A stretch of DNA of 64,000 bases from Streptomyces durmitorensis (GCF_023498005.1 NZ_CP097289.1:9114001-9178000), one strand, 5' to 3'. Counted from the stretch's first letter, positions 31,532 through 41,280 are shown. Program-made: numbers and translations. Notes: generated by a model not told the origin, from the sequence alone.

Positions 31532-34450
31532 TCACGGACGCGTCGCGCGCTCCAGCTCCAGGAGTACGGAGTAGTAGGCGCGGCCCGTGGCGTGGTCCAT
31601 GCCCACCTCGCACATGCGGTTCGCCGAGAGGTGCGCGTCGAAGGGACGGGCGGTGACCTCCGCCGCTTCCTTGCGGGTGGCCGACTCCGTCAGCTCCTTG
31701 TGCAGCATGCCGCGGTCACCGGCGAAGGCGCAGCAGCCCGCGTCGTCCGGGACGACCACCTCGTCCGCGCAGGCCTCGGCGACGGCGCGCAGCTGGGCCT
31801 CGTCGCCGAGGTGGCTCATGGAGCAGGTGGGGTGCAGGACGGCGGAGCCGACCGTGCGGTGCACGGTCAGGTGGGGGAGCAGCTCGTCCGCGGCCCAGAC
31901 GAGCGAGTCGACGATGTTCAGCTCCCTGTGCAACTGCCGGTTGTCGGCGCTGAGGTAGGGCACGACCTCGTGCGCGATACCGAGAGTGCAGGACGAGGCG
32001 TCGACCACGAGGGGCAGCCTGCCGCCCGCCGTCCAGCCCCAGGCCGCCTCCACGATGCGGTTGGCCATGACCGCGTTGCCCTCGTCGTACCCCTTGGAGT
32101 GCCAGATCGTCGCGCAGCAGGTCCCCGCGACATCGTCCGGAATCCAGACGGGCCTTCCCGCGCGTGCGGAGACGGCGACCACCGCCTCCGGCAGGGAACG
32201 GTCACCCGGGCTCCCGAAGATGCGGTTGACGCACGCCGGGTAGTAGACGGCGTCGGCGCCCACGCGCGAGGTGCGCGGCAGCTTGCGGGCGGCCGCCCCC
32301 GGGATGTCCGGCAGCCACTCGGGAACCAGATCGGGGCGAACTGCCTTGCGCGCGGCGCGTGTCACCGTGGTCAGGAGCCGGTCGCTGATCCGGCTCGAGG
32401 AGGCCACGGCCAGGCGCGCGGCGGCTTCGACCGCCTTGAAGTTCCTGGCGGCGACGGCGGCCACCTTCTCCTCGCGCGGCGAGTGCCGTGCGTGCCGGAA
32501 GTCCTTCATCAGTGCGCCCGTGTCGATCCCCACCGGGCAGGCCAGCTTGCAGGTCGAGTCGCCGGCGCAGGTGTCCACGGCGTCGTATCCGTACGCCTCC
32601 ACCAGGCCGTCCTCGACCGGGGAGCCGGGCGACTGGCGCATCATCTCGCGGCGCAGCACGATCCGTTGGCGCGGAGTCGTCGTCAAGTCCTCGCTGGGGC
32701 AGGTCGGTTCGCAGAAGCCGCACTCGATGCAGGGGTCCGCGATCAGCTCCACCTTGGGGATCGTCTTCAGGCCGCGGAGGTGGGCCTTCGGGTCGCGGTC
32801 CAGGACGATGCGCGGCGCGAGCACACAGTCCGGGTCGATGACCTGCTTGGTGCGCCACATCAACTCCGTGGCCTTCGGGCCCCATTCGAGCTCCAGGAAC
32901 GGGGCGATGTTGCGTCCCGTCGCGTGCTCGGCCTTGAGCGACCCGTCGAACCGCTCGACGGTGAGCGCGCAGAACTCGTCCATGAACGCGGCATAACGCT
33001 CCACGTCCGCCAAAAGAGCCGCGTCGAAGGCGAGCAGGAAGTGCAGATTGCCGTGCGCGGCATGGCCCGCGACGGCCGCGTCGAAGCCGTGCCGCGTCTG
33101 GAGCTCAAGGAGGGCCTCACAGGCGTCGGCGAGCCGGGACGGCGGCACCGCGAAGTCCTCGGTGATCAGCGTCGTCCCGGAGGGCCGCGAGCCGCCGACC
33201 GCCGTCACGAAGGCCTTGCGGGCCTTCCAATAGCCCCCGATCGTCTTGGGGTCACGAGTGAAGGCGTTGGTCACCGAAGCGACCGGCGCGACGAGTTCGA
33301 GCCCCTCGACGACCTCGGCGGCCGCCGCTTCGTACGCCTCCTGGCGTGCCTCGTCCGGCGCGCGGAACTCCACCAGGAGCGCGGCCGTCGACTTCGGGAG
33401 CTGCCCCCAGTCGGCGGGCACCCCCGCGACGCTGGTGGACGCGCGCAGGGTGTTGCCGTCCATCAGCTCCACGGCCAGCGCGCCCGCTTCGTTGAACAGC
33501 GGGACGGCCGCCGCGGCGGCCGTCAGCGAGGGGAAGAACAGCAGGCCCGTGGTGACCTGCCGGTCCAGCGGAAGCGTGTCGAAGACGACCTCCGAGATGA
33601 ACCCGAAGGTTCCCTCGGAGCCGACCATCAGGCCACGCAGGATCTCGACGGGCGTCGCACCGTCCAGGAACGCGTCAAGGCGGTAGCCGTTCGTGTTCTT
33701 GATCTCGTACTTGGCGCGGATGCGGGCCGTGAGCTCCGGGTCCGCCTCGATCTCCCGCTTGATCGCCAGCAGGCCCTCGCACAGGGACGGTTCGGCGTGG
33801 GCCAACTGCTCGTCGGCGTCCGGGTCCGCCGTGTCGACGACCGTGCCCGTCGGCAGGACGAAGGTGAGCGAGGCCACCGTGCGATACGAGTTGCGGGTGG
33901 TGCCCGCCGTCATGCCGGACGCGTTGTTCGCGACGACCCCGCCGATCGTGCAGGCGATGGCGCTCGCCGGGTCGGGGCCGAGCACGCGCCCGTGCCGGGC
34001 GAGCGTGGCGTTGGCCCGCAGGACGGTCGTGCCGGGACCGATGCGTGCCTGCTCGCCCTCGCCGATGACCTCGACGCCCGCCCAGTGCTTGCGCACGTCG
34101 ACCAGGATGTCCTCGCCCTGGGCCTGGCCGTTGAGCGAGGTGCCCGCCGCGCGGAAGACGACCTCGCGGCTCCTGCCGTGCGCGTACGACAGGACGGCGG
34201 AGACGTCGTCGATGTCCTCGGCGACGACCACGACCTGCGGCACGAAGCGGTAGGGGCTCGCATCGGAGGCGTACCGGACGAGGTCGGAGATCTTCGTCAG
34301 AACCTTGTCCGCGCCGAGCAGTGCGGTCAGCTCCGAGCGCAGCGGCTCGGGGGTGCCCGCGGCCTGCCGGTCCGGCACCCGGTCGTGGGCCGGGCCCCGC
34401 GGGCGTGAGGCGGGGCGCAGGGCTTCCGGCGTGGGCTCCAGCAGCGGCAT
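31532..34450 (-). CDS. FAD-linked oxidase with Fe-S domain (D-2-hydroxyacid dehydrogenase type)
   Basis: A 972-residue fusion. The N-terminal FAD-binding PCMH domain has VVFRAAGTSLNGQA (about 95) and GGVVANNASGMTAGT (about 172); the FAD-linked oxidase C-terminal domain runs to about 545, with HGNLHFLLAFD. A ferredoxin part follows with CIECGFCEPTCP (about 590) and CAGDSTCKLACPVG. CCG-type cysteine-rich domains close the protein (CVNRIFGSPG, GTCCATIWHSKG, HPTCSMSHLG, GCCAFAGDRG). Known: this layout is shared by D-lactate and D-2-hydroxyglutarate dehydrogenases that feed electrons to the respiratory chain. The exact substrate is not decided by the sequence. Confidence 0.88.
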   Translation of the reverse strand: MPLLEPTPEALRPASRPRGPAHDRVPDRQAAGTPEPLRSELTALLGADKVLTKISDLVRYASDASPYRFVPQVVVVAEDIDDVSAVLSYAHGRSREVVFRAAGTSLNGQAQGEDILVDVRKHWAGVEVIGEGEQARIGPGTTVLRANATLARHGRVLGPDPASAIACTIGGVVANNASGMTAGTTRNSYRTVASLTFVLPTGTVVDTADPDADEQLAHAEPSLCEGLLAIKREIEADPELTARIRAKYEIKNTNGYRLDAFLDGATPVEILRGLMVGSEGTFGFISEVVFDTLPLDRQVTTGLLFFPSLTAAAAAVPLFNEAGALAVELMDGNTLRASTSVAGVPADWGQLPKSTAALLVEFRAPDEARQEAYEAAAAEVVEGLELVAPVASVTNAFTRDPKTIGGYWKARKAFVTAVGGSRPSGTTLITEDFAVPPSRLADACEALLELQTRHGFDAAVAGHAAHGNLHFLLAFDAALLADVERYAAFMDEFCALTVERFDGSLKAEHATGRNIAPFLELEWGPKATELMWRTKQVIDPDCVLAPRIVLDRDPKAHLRGLKTIPKVELIADPCIECGFCEPTCPSEDLTTTPRQRIVLRREMMRQSPGSPVEDGLVEAYGYDAVDTCAGDSTCKLACPVGIDTGALMKDFRHARHSPREEKVAAVAARNFKAVEAAARLAVASSSRISDRLLTTVTRAARKAVRPDLVPEWLPDIPGAAARKLPRTSRVGADAVYYPACVNRIFGSPGDRSLPEAVVAVSARAGRPVWIPDDVAGTCCATIWHSKGYDEGNAVMANRIVEAAWGWTAGGRLPLVVDASSCTLGIAHEVVPYLSADNRQLHRELNIVDSLVWAADELLPHLTVHRTVGSAVLHPTCSMSHLGDEAQLRAVAEACADEVVVPDDAGCCAFAGDRGMLHKELTESATRKEAAEVTARPFDAHLSANRMCEVGMDHATGRAYYSVLLELERATRP

Positions 34451-34504
34451 GAGCTCTCCTCGGCGGTGTCGGACGGTCAGGCGGTGCCGGACGGTGGGCG
34501 GGGG

Positions 34505-34948
34505 TCAGCAGCGGCGGACGTCCGGCACGTCCAGCAGTGCGTTCAGCAGGCCGCCCAGCTGCTCGCGCTGCTCGGCGTCCAGTGGAGCCAGGATGTCCTC
34601 TGCGGCGGCCCTGCGCGCGCTGCGCAGCTGCCTGAGTGCCTTGCCTCCCGCGTCCGTGAGCTCGATGCGGATCACCCGGCGGTTGGTCGGATCGGGGACG
34701 CGACGCACGAGATCACTGGCCTCCAGGCCGTCGACCAGGCTCGTCACGGCGCGCGGGACCACTTCGAGGCGCTGGGCGAGGTCGGCCATGCGGGGCGGCG
34801 TGTCGTAGTGCACGAGGGTGCGGAGCAGGCGCGACTGGGCCGGGGTGATGCCGATCGGCACCAGATGGCGCTTCTGGATGCGGTGCAGCCTGCGGGTCAG
34901 CCGCAGCAACTGTTCGGCGAGGAGTCCGTCGGCGTCCGGGGTGTTCAT
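34505..34948 (-). CDS. MarR-family transcriptional regulator
   Basis: A 147-residue winged-helix protein: TPAQSRLLRTLVHYDTPPRM, ADLAQRLEVVPRAVTSLVDGLEASDLV as the recognition helix region, and a wing with RRVPDPTNRRVIRIELTDAG. It is divergent from an ABC exporter with an inverted repeat between them, a common arrangement for a drug-responsive repressor and its target. Its start ATG at 34948 lies 5 bp from that repeat. Confidence 0.9.
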   Translation of the reverse strand: MNTPDADGLLAEQLLRLTRRLHRIQKRHLVPIGITPAQSRLLRTLVHYDTPPRMADLAQRLEVVPRAVTSLVDGLEASDLVRRVPDPTNRRVIRIELTDAGGKALRQLRSARRAAAEDILAPLDAEQREQLGGLLNALLDVPDVRRC

Positions 34949-34952
34949 GCGG

Positions 34953-34974
34953 GAACATTATCAGGACCATGTTC
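34953..34974. promoter_or_regulatory. MarR operator candidate
   Basis: GAACAT (34953-34958) and ATGTTC (34969-34974) are inverted with a 10-nt spacer, directly upstream of the marR start and in the spacer shared with the divergent ABC gene. Arm spacing of this size suits a winged-helix dimer. Confidence 0.5.
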
Positions 34975-35111
34975 ATTGTGAGTATAGGTAACAGTGAGCT
35001 ATGATCCCTCAGTCGTCGTCGGCCCGTGTGCCGACGGCCATGATCGGCCCATGTGCCGACCGTCATCGCCGGTCCGCGTGCCGGCGGCCGCCTCGCCTCC
35101 CGTAGGAGCCC

Positions 35112-36929
35112 ATGCGTCCCGACGAACCCAAGTGGACACCGCAGCCCCTGGCCCCCGGCCAAGAGGAACAGCCGCGGCAGATCCGCCGCATCCTGCGCCT
35201 CTTCCGCCCGTACCGCGCCCGTCTCGCGATCGTCGGCCTGCTGGTCGGCGCCGCCTCCCTGGTCTCGGTCGCCACCCCCTTCCTCCTGAAGGAAATCCTC
35301 GACACCGCGATCCCGCAGGGACGGACGGGCCTGCTGAGCCTGCTCGCCCTCGGGATGATCCTCAGCGCGGTCGTCACCAGCGTCTTCGGCGTCCTGCAGA
35401 CCCTGATCAGTACGACGGTCGGGCAGCGCGTCATGCACGACCTGCGCACCGCGGTCTACGGCCGCCTGCAGAGCATGTCGCTCGCCTTCTTCACCAGGAC
35501 CCGCACCGGTGAGGTCCAGTCCCGCATCGCCAGCGACATCGGCGGCATGCAGGCGACGGTCACCTCCACCGCCACCTCCCTGGTCTCGAACCTCACCAGC
35601 GTGATCGCCACCATCGTCGCGATGCTCGCCCTGGACTGGCGCCTCACGGTCGTCTCGCTGCTTCTGCTGCCCGTCTTCGTGTGGATCAGCCGCAGAGTCG
35701 GCCGCGAACGCAAGAAGATAGCCACCCGGCGGCAGAAGCAGATGGCCGCGATGGCCGCGACGGTCACTGAGTCGCTCTCCGTCAGCGGCATCCTGCTCGG
35801 CCGCACGATGGGCCGCTCCGACTCGCTCACCCAGACCTTCGCCGACGAGTCCGACCGCCTCGTCGACCTGGAGGTCCGCTCGAACATGGCGGGGCGCTGG
35901 CGCATGGCCGTCATCTCGATCGTCATGGCCGCCATGCCCGCCGTCATCTACTGGACCGCGGGACTCGCCTTCCAGATGGGCGGCCCGACGGTCTCGATCG
36001 GCACGCTCGTCGCCTTCGTCTCGCTCCAGCAGGGCCTGTTCCGGCCCACCGTGAGCCTGCTCTCCACCGGCGTGCAGATCCAGACCTCGCTCGCGCTCTT
36101 CCAGCGCATCTTCGAGTATCTCGACCTGCCCATCGACATCACCGAGCCCGAGAGCCCGGTGCGCCTGGACACCATCAAGGGCGAAGTCCGCTTCGAGGAC
36201 GTCGAGTTCCGGTACGACACGGGCGACGGCCAGAGCCGCCCGATCCTCGACGGCATCGACATCACCGTCCCCGCAGGCGGCAGCCTGGCCGTCGTCGGCC
36301 CCACCGGCTCGGGGAAGTCGACCCTCAGCTATCTGGTACCCCGGCTGTACGACGTGACGGGCGGCCGGGTGACGATCGACGGCGTCGACGTGCGCGACCT
36401 GGACTTCGACACGCTGGCCCGCGCCGTCGGCGTCGTCTCCCAGGAGACGTATCTCTTCCACGCCTCGGTCGCCGAGAACCTCCGCTTCGCCAAGCCCGAC
36501 GCCACGGACGAGGAACTGATCGCGGCCGCGGGCGCCGCCCAGATCCACGACCACATCGCCTCCCTGCCCGACGGGTACGACACGGTGGTCGGCGAGCGCG
36601 GCCACCGCTTCTCCGGAGGCGAGAAGCAGCGCCTCGCCATCGCCCGTACGATCCTGCGCGATCCGCCCGTGCTCATCCTGGACGAGGCGACCAGCGCCCT
36701 GGACACGCACACCGAGCACGCCGTGCAGGAGGCCATCGACGCCCTGTCCGCCGACCGGACGACGCTCACGATCGCCCACCGGCTCTCCACGGTCCGCGGA
36801 GCCGACCAGATCGTGGTCCTTGACGCGGGCCGGAGCACCGAGCGCGGCACCCACGAGGAGCTCCTGGCGAAGGACGGCCGTTACGCCGCCCTGGTTCGCC
36901 GAGACGCCCAACTGGAGCCAGCAAGATGA
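35112..36929 (+). CDS. ABC exporter, TMD-NBD fusion
   Basis: A 605-residue half-transporter that should work as a homodimer. Six membrane helices (about 35-310) precede an NBD with all motifs intact: VVGPTGSGKST (about 398), Q-loop VVSQETYLFH, signature FSGGEKQRLAIARTIL, Walker B VLILDEATSALD and switch His in IAHRLSTV. The multidrug or lipid exporter type is clear; the substrate is not. The ATG at 35112 follows GTAGGAG. The divergent MarR gene is its likely regulator. Confidence 0.92.
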   Translation: MRPDEPKWTPQPLAPGQEEQPRQIRRILRLFRPYRARLAIVGLLVGAASLVSVATPFLLKEILDTAIPQGRTGLLSLLALGMILSAVVTSVFGVLQTLISTTVGQRVMHDLRTAVYGRLQSMSLAFFTRTRTGEVQSRIASDIGGMQATVTSTATSLVSNLTSVIATIVAMLALDWRLTVVSLLLLPVFVWISRRVGRERKKIATRRQKQMAAMAATVTESLSVSGILLGRTMGRSDSLTQTFADESDRLVDLEVRSNMAGRWRMAVISIVMAAMPAVIYWTAGLAFQMGGPTVSIGTLVAFVSLQQGLFRPTVSLLSTGVQIQTSLALFQRIFEYLDLPIDITEPESPVRLDTIKGEVRFEDVEFRYDTGDGQSRPILDGIDITVPAGGSLAVVGPTGSGKSTLSYLVPRLYDVTGGRVTIDGVDVRDLDFDTLARAVGVVSQETYLFHASVAENLRFAKPDATDEELIAAAGAAQIHDHIASLPDGYDTVVGERGHRFSGGEKQRLAIARTILRDPPVLILDEATSALDTHTEHAVQEAIDALSADRTTLTIAHRLSTVRGADQIVVLDAGRSTERGTHEELLAKDGRYAALVRRDAQLEPAR

Positions 36930-36933
36930 AGAT

Positions 36934-37821
36934 ATGCACGGAATGTCGGCATTTGCGGGATACCGTGCCCGCATGCTGCAGACCAAGACTCCGCGCCGGG
37001 GCACGATTCGACTGACGCGTCGGGGGCGAATCGCCCTGATCGCGACCGGAGCCGTCGCGGCGGTCACCGCCGTTACGGTGCCGCTGCTGCTCCCGGACGA
37101 CGACGCACGCCCCGAGTCGCTGACCATCCCGGAGGGCTGGCGCTCGGGCCAGGTGTACGGGGCCGTCGACAAGGCCCTCGGCATGCCGGAAGGCACCACG
37201 AAGAAGGCCATTCCCAAGGCCGCTCTCAAACTCCCCAGCGACGCGGGCGGCAACCCGGAGGGGTATCTCTTCCCGGCGACGTACCCCATCAGCAATCAGT
37301 CGACTCCCGCGTCCGTGCTCTCGTACATGGTGAACACGGCGACCAAGAAGTTCAGCGGCGGCCAGGTCACGGCGGGTGCCGACCGCAACGCGGTGAACGT
37401 CTACCAGACCGTCACCATCGCCAGCATGATCGAGGCCGAAGCAGGCTCCAAGGCGGACATGGGCAAGGTGGCCCGGGTCATCTACAACCGCCTCGACCAG
37501 GGCATGCCGCTGCAGATGGACTCGACGATCAACTACGCCCTGAACCGCTCGACGCTGAACACACGCGACCGCGACACAAAGATCAACAGCCCCTACAACA
37601 CCTACACGCGCATGGGCCTGCCCCCCACCCCGATCGGCAACCCCGGCGACGAGGCGATGCGCGCGGCGACCAGCCCGGCGCAGGGCGACTGGCTGTACTT
37701 CGTGACGGTGAAGCCGGGAGACACCCGCTTCACGTCGAGCTTCGAGGAGCAGCAGAAGAACGTGGCGGAGTTCAACAAGAACCAGAGCAAGAACAAGGAC
37801 GAGAAGAAGCAGGACGGCTAG
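36934..37821 (+). CDS. MltG-like endolytic transglycosylase
   Basis: About 295 residues; ATG codons at 36934, 36943 and 36973 are possible and none has a strong ribosome site. A short basic N-terminus precedes one membrane helix (IALIATGAVAAVTAVTVPLLL). The periplasmic-side YceG domain has IPEGWRSGQVYGAV, EGYLFPATYP, ASMIEAEAG with the catalytic Glu, ARVIYNRLDQGMPLQMDSTI and PPTPIGNPGDEAMRAA. Known: MltG cleaves nascent glycan strands. The protein is shorter than the usual chromosomal MltG and lacks its LysM-like part, so it is probably a second, accessory copy. It follows the ABC gene by 4 bp. Confidence 0.82.
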   Translation: MHGMSAFAGYRARMLQTKTPRRGTIRLTRRGRIALIATGAVAAVTAVTVPLLLPDDDARPESLTIPEGWRSGQVYGAVDKALGMPEGTTKKAIPKAALKLPSDAGGNPEGYLFPATYPISNQSTPASVLSYMVNTATKKFSGGQVTAGADRNAVNVYQTVTIASMIEAEAGSKADMGKVARVIYNRLDQGMPLQMDSTINYALNRSTLNTRDRDTKINSPYNTYTRMGLPPTPIGNPGDEAMRAATSPAQGDWLYFVTVKPGDTRFTSSFEEQQKNVAEFNKNQSKNKDEKKQDG

Positions 37822-37831
37822 CGGTCCGCGC

Positions 37832-37859
37832 GGCGGCGCGGGCGCGCGCCCGCGCCGCC
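37832..37859. terminator. bidirectional terminator, 12-bp stem
   Basis: GGCGGCGCGGGC (37832-37843) and GCCCGCGCCGCC (37848-37859) pair perfectly around a 4-nt loop, between convergent genes. This is a very stable hairpin that should end transcription from both sides. Confidence 0.75.
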
Positions 37860-37864
37860 CCGGA

Positions 37865-38974
37865 TCAGACCGTGACCGACGCGTCCTCCAGCAGCCGCTG
37901 GATGTCCCGCACGGCAGCCCGCCCCGCCCGGTTCGCGCCGATGGTGCTGGCCGAAGGTCCGTAGCCCACCAGGTGGACGCGGGGGTCGGCGACGGCCCGG
38001 GTGCCCTCGATCCGGATGCCGCCGCCCGGCTCGCGCAGCCGCAGCGGCGCCAAGTGCTCGATCGCCGCCCGGAATCCGGTGGCCCAGACAATGACGTCGG
38101 CATCGACGCGCCGCCCGTCGTCCCACTCCACGCCGCTCGGCGTGATGCGGTCGAACATCGGGAGCCGGTCGAGCACCCCGTCGGCCCGCGCCTGCCGGAT
38201 GGCGTCGTTGACGGGAAGGCCGGTCACGGACACCACGCTCTGCGGCGCGAGCCCCTGGCGCACCCGCTCCTCGACCATGGCGACGGCCGAGCGCCCCCAG
38301 TTCTCGTCGAACGGCCCCTCGCGGAAAACGGGCTCCCGGCGGGTGACCCAGGTGGTCTCGGCGGCGTAGGGAGCGATCTCCATCAGATGCTGGGTGCCCG
38401 AAGCCCCGCCGCCCACGACGATCACCCGCTGCCCCTTGAAGGCCTCGGGCCCCGGATAGACCGCCGTGTGCAACTGCCGCCCGCGGAAGGTGTCCTGCCC
38501 CGGATAGCGCGGCCAGAACGGCCGGTCCCACGTGCCCGTGGCGTTGATCAGCGCGCGGGTCGCAAAGGCCCCGGCCGACGTCTCGACCAGCAGCCGCCCG
38601 CCGTCGCCCTCGCGGACACGGTGTACGTCGACGGGCCGGTGCACCCGCAGGTCGAAGCGCCGCTCGTACTCCTCGAAGTACTCCCGGATGACCTCCGACG
38701 AGGGCCGCGCGGGGTCGGCGCCGGTCAGCTCCATGCCGGGGAGCGAGTGCATCCCGTGCACTTTCCCGTAGGTGAGCGAGGGCCAGCGGAACTGCCAGGC
38801 GCCGCCGGGCCGGGGCGAGTGGTCCAGGACGACGAAGTCCCGGTCCGGCTCGAAGCCGACCCTGCGCAGGTGATGGGCGCTGGACAGGCCCGCCTGCCCG
38901 GCGCCGATGACGACTGCGTCCACCTCTTGTGCCGCTTCGTGTGCGGCCGCGTCCCGTGCCCCGATGTCGTTCAC
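37865..38974 (-). CDS. FAD/NAD(P)-dependent flavin monooxygenase-like protein
   Basis: A 369-residue flavoprotein starting at GTG 38974. Two dinucleotide-binding motifs are present: VVIGAGQAGLSSAHHL (about 21) for FAD and VIVVGGGASGTQHL (about 185) for NADPH. The late ATGF motif (WATGFRAAIEHL) is typical of flavin-containing monooxygenases. It follows ssuD by 51 bp on the same strand and precedes the strong terminator, so it is probably the last gene of the sulfonate operon. It may oxygenate a sulfur compound; this is inference. Confidence 0.82.
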   Translation of the reverse strand: MNDIGARDAAAHEAAQEVDAVVIGAGQAGLSSAHHLRRVGFEPDRDFVVLDHSPRPGGAWQFRWPSLTYGKVHGMHSLPGMELTGADPARPSSEVIREYFEEYERRFDLRVHRPVDVHRVREGDGGRLLVETSAGAFATRALINATGTWDRPFWPRYPGQDTFRGRQLHTAVYPGPEAFKGQRVIVVGGGASGTQHLMEIAPYAAETTWVTRREPVFREGPFDENWGRSAVAMVEERVRQGLAPQSVVSVTGLPVNDAIRQARADGVLDRLPMFDRITPSGVEWDDGRRVDADVIVWATGFRAAIEHLAPLRLREPGGGIRIEGTRAVADPRVHLVGYGPSASTIGANRAGRAAVRDIQRLLEDASVTV

Positions 38975-39025
38975 GCTTCTACTAACTCCATCGGGGCCCG
39001 GGATCTTCCCGCGCCGGGATCCGGG

Positions 39026-40234
39026 TCAGCGACCGCCCGCCACCAGGAGCGGGGCGCCGCCCGGAGCGGAGGCCGGGCGCCCGTTCGCCGCGGGCACTCC
39101 GGCCAGCTGCGACGCCGGAATCCGGGGCAGAAGGCCGCGCGCCGCCAGATCGGGGATCACGCCCTCGCCGAACCAGTACGCCTCCTCCAGATGCGGATAG
39201 CCCGAAAGCACGAAGTGCTCCACGCCGAGCGCGTGATACTCCTCGATGCGGTCGGCGACGTCCGCGTGGCTGCCGACGAGCGCGGTGCCCGCGCCGCCCC
39301 GCACGAGACCGACACCCGCCCACAGGTTCGGCGAGATCTCCAGGTCGTCGCGGGAGCCGCCGTGCAGCGCCAGCATCCGCTGCTGGCCGACGGACTCGCT
39401 GCGGCCGAGCGCCTGCTGGGCCGCGGCGATGGTGTCCGGGTCGAGGTCGTCGAGCAGCCGGTTGGCCGTGGCCCACGCCTCGGCGGCGGAATCACGCGAG
39501 ATGGTGTGCAGCCGGATCCCGAACCGGACCGTGCGCCCCTGCTCCTCGGCGAGCCCACGGATCCAGTCGATCTTCTGCTTGACCTGCTCCGGCGGCTCGC
39601 CCCACGTCAGATACACGTCCGTGTGCCGAGCGGCGACAGGACCGGCCGCCGGCGACGAACCGCCGAAGAAGATCTCCGGCAGCGGGTCCGGCGGCAGCGC
39701 GGTCAGGCCGCCCTCCACGTCGTAGTGCTCGCCGTGGAAGTCGAAGGGCTTGCCGCCCCACACGCCCCGTACGACCGAAAGGAACTCGTCCGTTCGGGAG
39801 TAGCGCCGATCGTGGTCGAGGTGGTCGCCGAAGCGCCGCTGCTCGGTCGAGTCGCCGCCCGTGACGACGTTCAGGAGCAGGCGCCCGCGCGTGATGCGCT
39901 GATACGTGGCCGCCATCTGGGCAGCCAGCACCGGGGAGATGACGCCAGGACGGAACGCCACGAGGAACTTGAGCCGCTCGGTGTGCTGGGCGAGGGCGAC
40001 CGTCGTCAGCCAGGCATCCTCGCACCAGGTGCCGGTCGGGGTCAGGACCGCCTCGAAGCCCAACTGCTCGGCCGCCTTGGCGATCTGGATCAGATAGTCG
40101 ATGTCGGGGGCCCGCACCCCGCTGACAGGAGTGACACGGGAGCGTGTGATGCCGCCGTCGGTGTAGGCGTGCCGGTCGACGAGGGTGCGGCCGTCGCCGC
40201 CGGTCGGCAGGAACCAGTTGAGGTGGACGGTCAT
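39026..40234 (-). CDS. ssuD: alkanesulfonate monooxygenase SsuD
   Basis: A 402-residue bacterial-luciferase-like monooxygenase. It follows the SsuD pattern closely: LNWFLPTGGDGRTL at the N-terminus, LTPTGTWCEDAWL, KFLVAFRPG, NLWAGVGLVRGGAGTALVGS and FVLSGYPHLEEAYWFGEG. It uses FMNH2 and oxygen to release sulfite from alkanesulfonates. Its start lies 2 bp after the ssuA stop. No ssuE flavin reductase is found nearby, so reduced flavin must come from elsewhere or from the adjacent flavoprotein. Confidence 0.93.
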   Translation of the reverse strand: MTVHLNWFLPTGGDGRTLVDRHAYTDGGITRSRVTPVSGVRAPDIDYLIQIAKAAEQLGFEAVLTPTGTWCEDAWLTTVALAQHTERLKFLVAFRPGVISPVLAAQMAATYQRITRGRLLLNVVTGGDSTEQRRFGDHLDHDRRYSRTDEFLSVVRGVWGGKPFDFHGEHYDVEGGLTALPPDPLPEIFFGGSSPAAGPVAARHTDVYLTWGEPPEQVKQKIDWIRGLAEEQGRTVRFGIRLHTISRDSAAEAWATANRLLDDLDPDTIAAAQQALGRSESVGQQRMLALHGGSRDDLEISPNLWAGVGLVRGGAGTALVGSHADVADRIEEYHALGVEHFVLSGYPHLEEAYWFGEGVIPDLAARGLLPRIPASQLAGVPAANGRPASAPGGAPLLVAGGR

Positions 40235-40236
40235 CG

Positions 40237-41280
40237 TCAGGACTCCTTGTCGTACGTGCGCGGCTTGCTGGTCGAGGGCGGCAGGTCGCCGTTGAACCGG
40301 GTGTCGACGAAGTCACCGAAGTCGATGCGGCGCGGAATGAGCTTCTGGTCGGTGAAGGTGTCCGCGATCTCCTGCTCGGAGGTGATCACGTTCTTGTCGA
40401 CGGCCACCGGGACCCGCGTGCCGTTGCTGCGCTTGACGGCCGCGAGCGCGACCTCGTACGGCAGGCCGGTGTCCTTCGCCCAGACCTTCGCCCACGCCTC
40501 CGGGTGGTCGTAGACCCAGTCCTGGGCCTTGCGCAGCCGCCTCAGGTAGTCGTCGACCGCCGCGGACTTCCTCTTGTCCTTCAGGGCGTCCGGCGCCGCC
40601 ACCTGGAAGTTGAGGCCGTTGACCAGGCCGTCGCCGTCGGTCAGGACGCGGCCCTGCTTGCCCTGGAGAACCTGCGAGGTGTACGGGTCCCAGACCGACC
40701 AAGCGTCCACCTTTCCGCTGGTGAACGCGGCCAGCGCGTCGGCCGGCTGGAGGTACTTGACCTTGACGTCCTTGAGGCCGAGCCCGGCTTCCTTCAGGGA
40801 CGCGATCAGCTGGTAGTGCGCCGACGAACCCTGCGCCACGGCGACGGACTTGCCCTTGAGGTCCCCCGGCTTCTTCAGCGGCGAGTCGTTCGGGACGAGG
40901 ATGGCCTCGCCCGCGGCGGTGCCGTGGGTCGCGGCCACCACGGAGATCTTCGAGTTCGCTCCCGCGGCGAAGACGGGCGGCGTGTTGCCGACGGCGCCGA
41001 TGTCCACGGCCTTGGCGTTGACCGCTTCCAGGAGAGGGGGCCCGGAGGTGAAGGTGGACCAGCGGATCTTGTACTTCAGGTCGTCGAGCTCCCCGGCCGC
41101 GCGCAGCACGGCCTCCGCACCGCCCTTCTGGTCACCGACGTTGAGGGTGAGCGACCCCTTGCCGTCGGTTCCGCCGCCTGATCCGGCGGACGAGGTGCTT
41201 GCGGACGAGGCGCCGGAGCAGGCGGAGAGGAGCAGGGCCAGGGGGAGGAGCAGGGCGGGGGCGGCGAGGTGTCGTCGCAT
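40237..41280 (-). CDS. ssuA: aliphatic sulfonate ABC transporter, substrate-binding lipoprotein
   Basis: About 347 residues from the ATG at 41280, which places the lipoprotein signal (lipobox LLSAC) at the N-terminus; a GTG at 41313 would add 11 residues. The mature protein has the SsuA/NMT1 fold: LNVGDQKGGAEAVLRAAGEL, KIRWSTFTSGPPLLEAVNAKAVD, GSSAHYQLIASLKEAGL and VDAWSVWDPYTSQV. It binds sulfonates outside the membrane and passes them to SsuC. Confidence 0.9.
   Translation of the reverse strand: MRRHLAAPALLLPLALLLSACSGASSASTSSAGSGGGTDGKGSLTLNVGDQKGGAEAVLRAAGELDDLKYKIRWSTFTSGPPLLEAVNAKAVDIGAVGNTPPVFAAGANSKISVVAATHGTAAGEAILVPNDSPLKKPGDLKGKSVAVAQGSSAHYQLIASLKEAGLGLKDVKVKYLQPADALAAFTSGKVDAWSVWDPYTSQVLQGKQGRVLTDGDGLVNGLNFQVAAPDALKDKRKSAAVDDYLRRLRKAQDWVYDHPEAWAKVWAKDTGLPYEVALAAVKRSNGTRVPVAVDKNVITSEQEIADTFTDQKLIPRRIDFGDFVDTRFNGDLPPSTSKPRTYDKES

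Noticed and set aside
31517..34408. A 963-codon plus-strand open frame
   Set aside because: It is antisense to the FAD/Fe-S dehydrogenase, whose cofactor motifs are intact.
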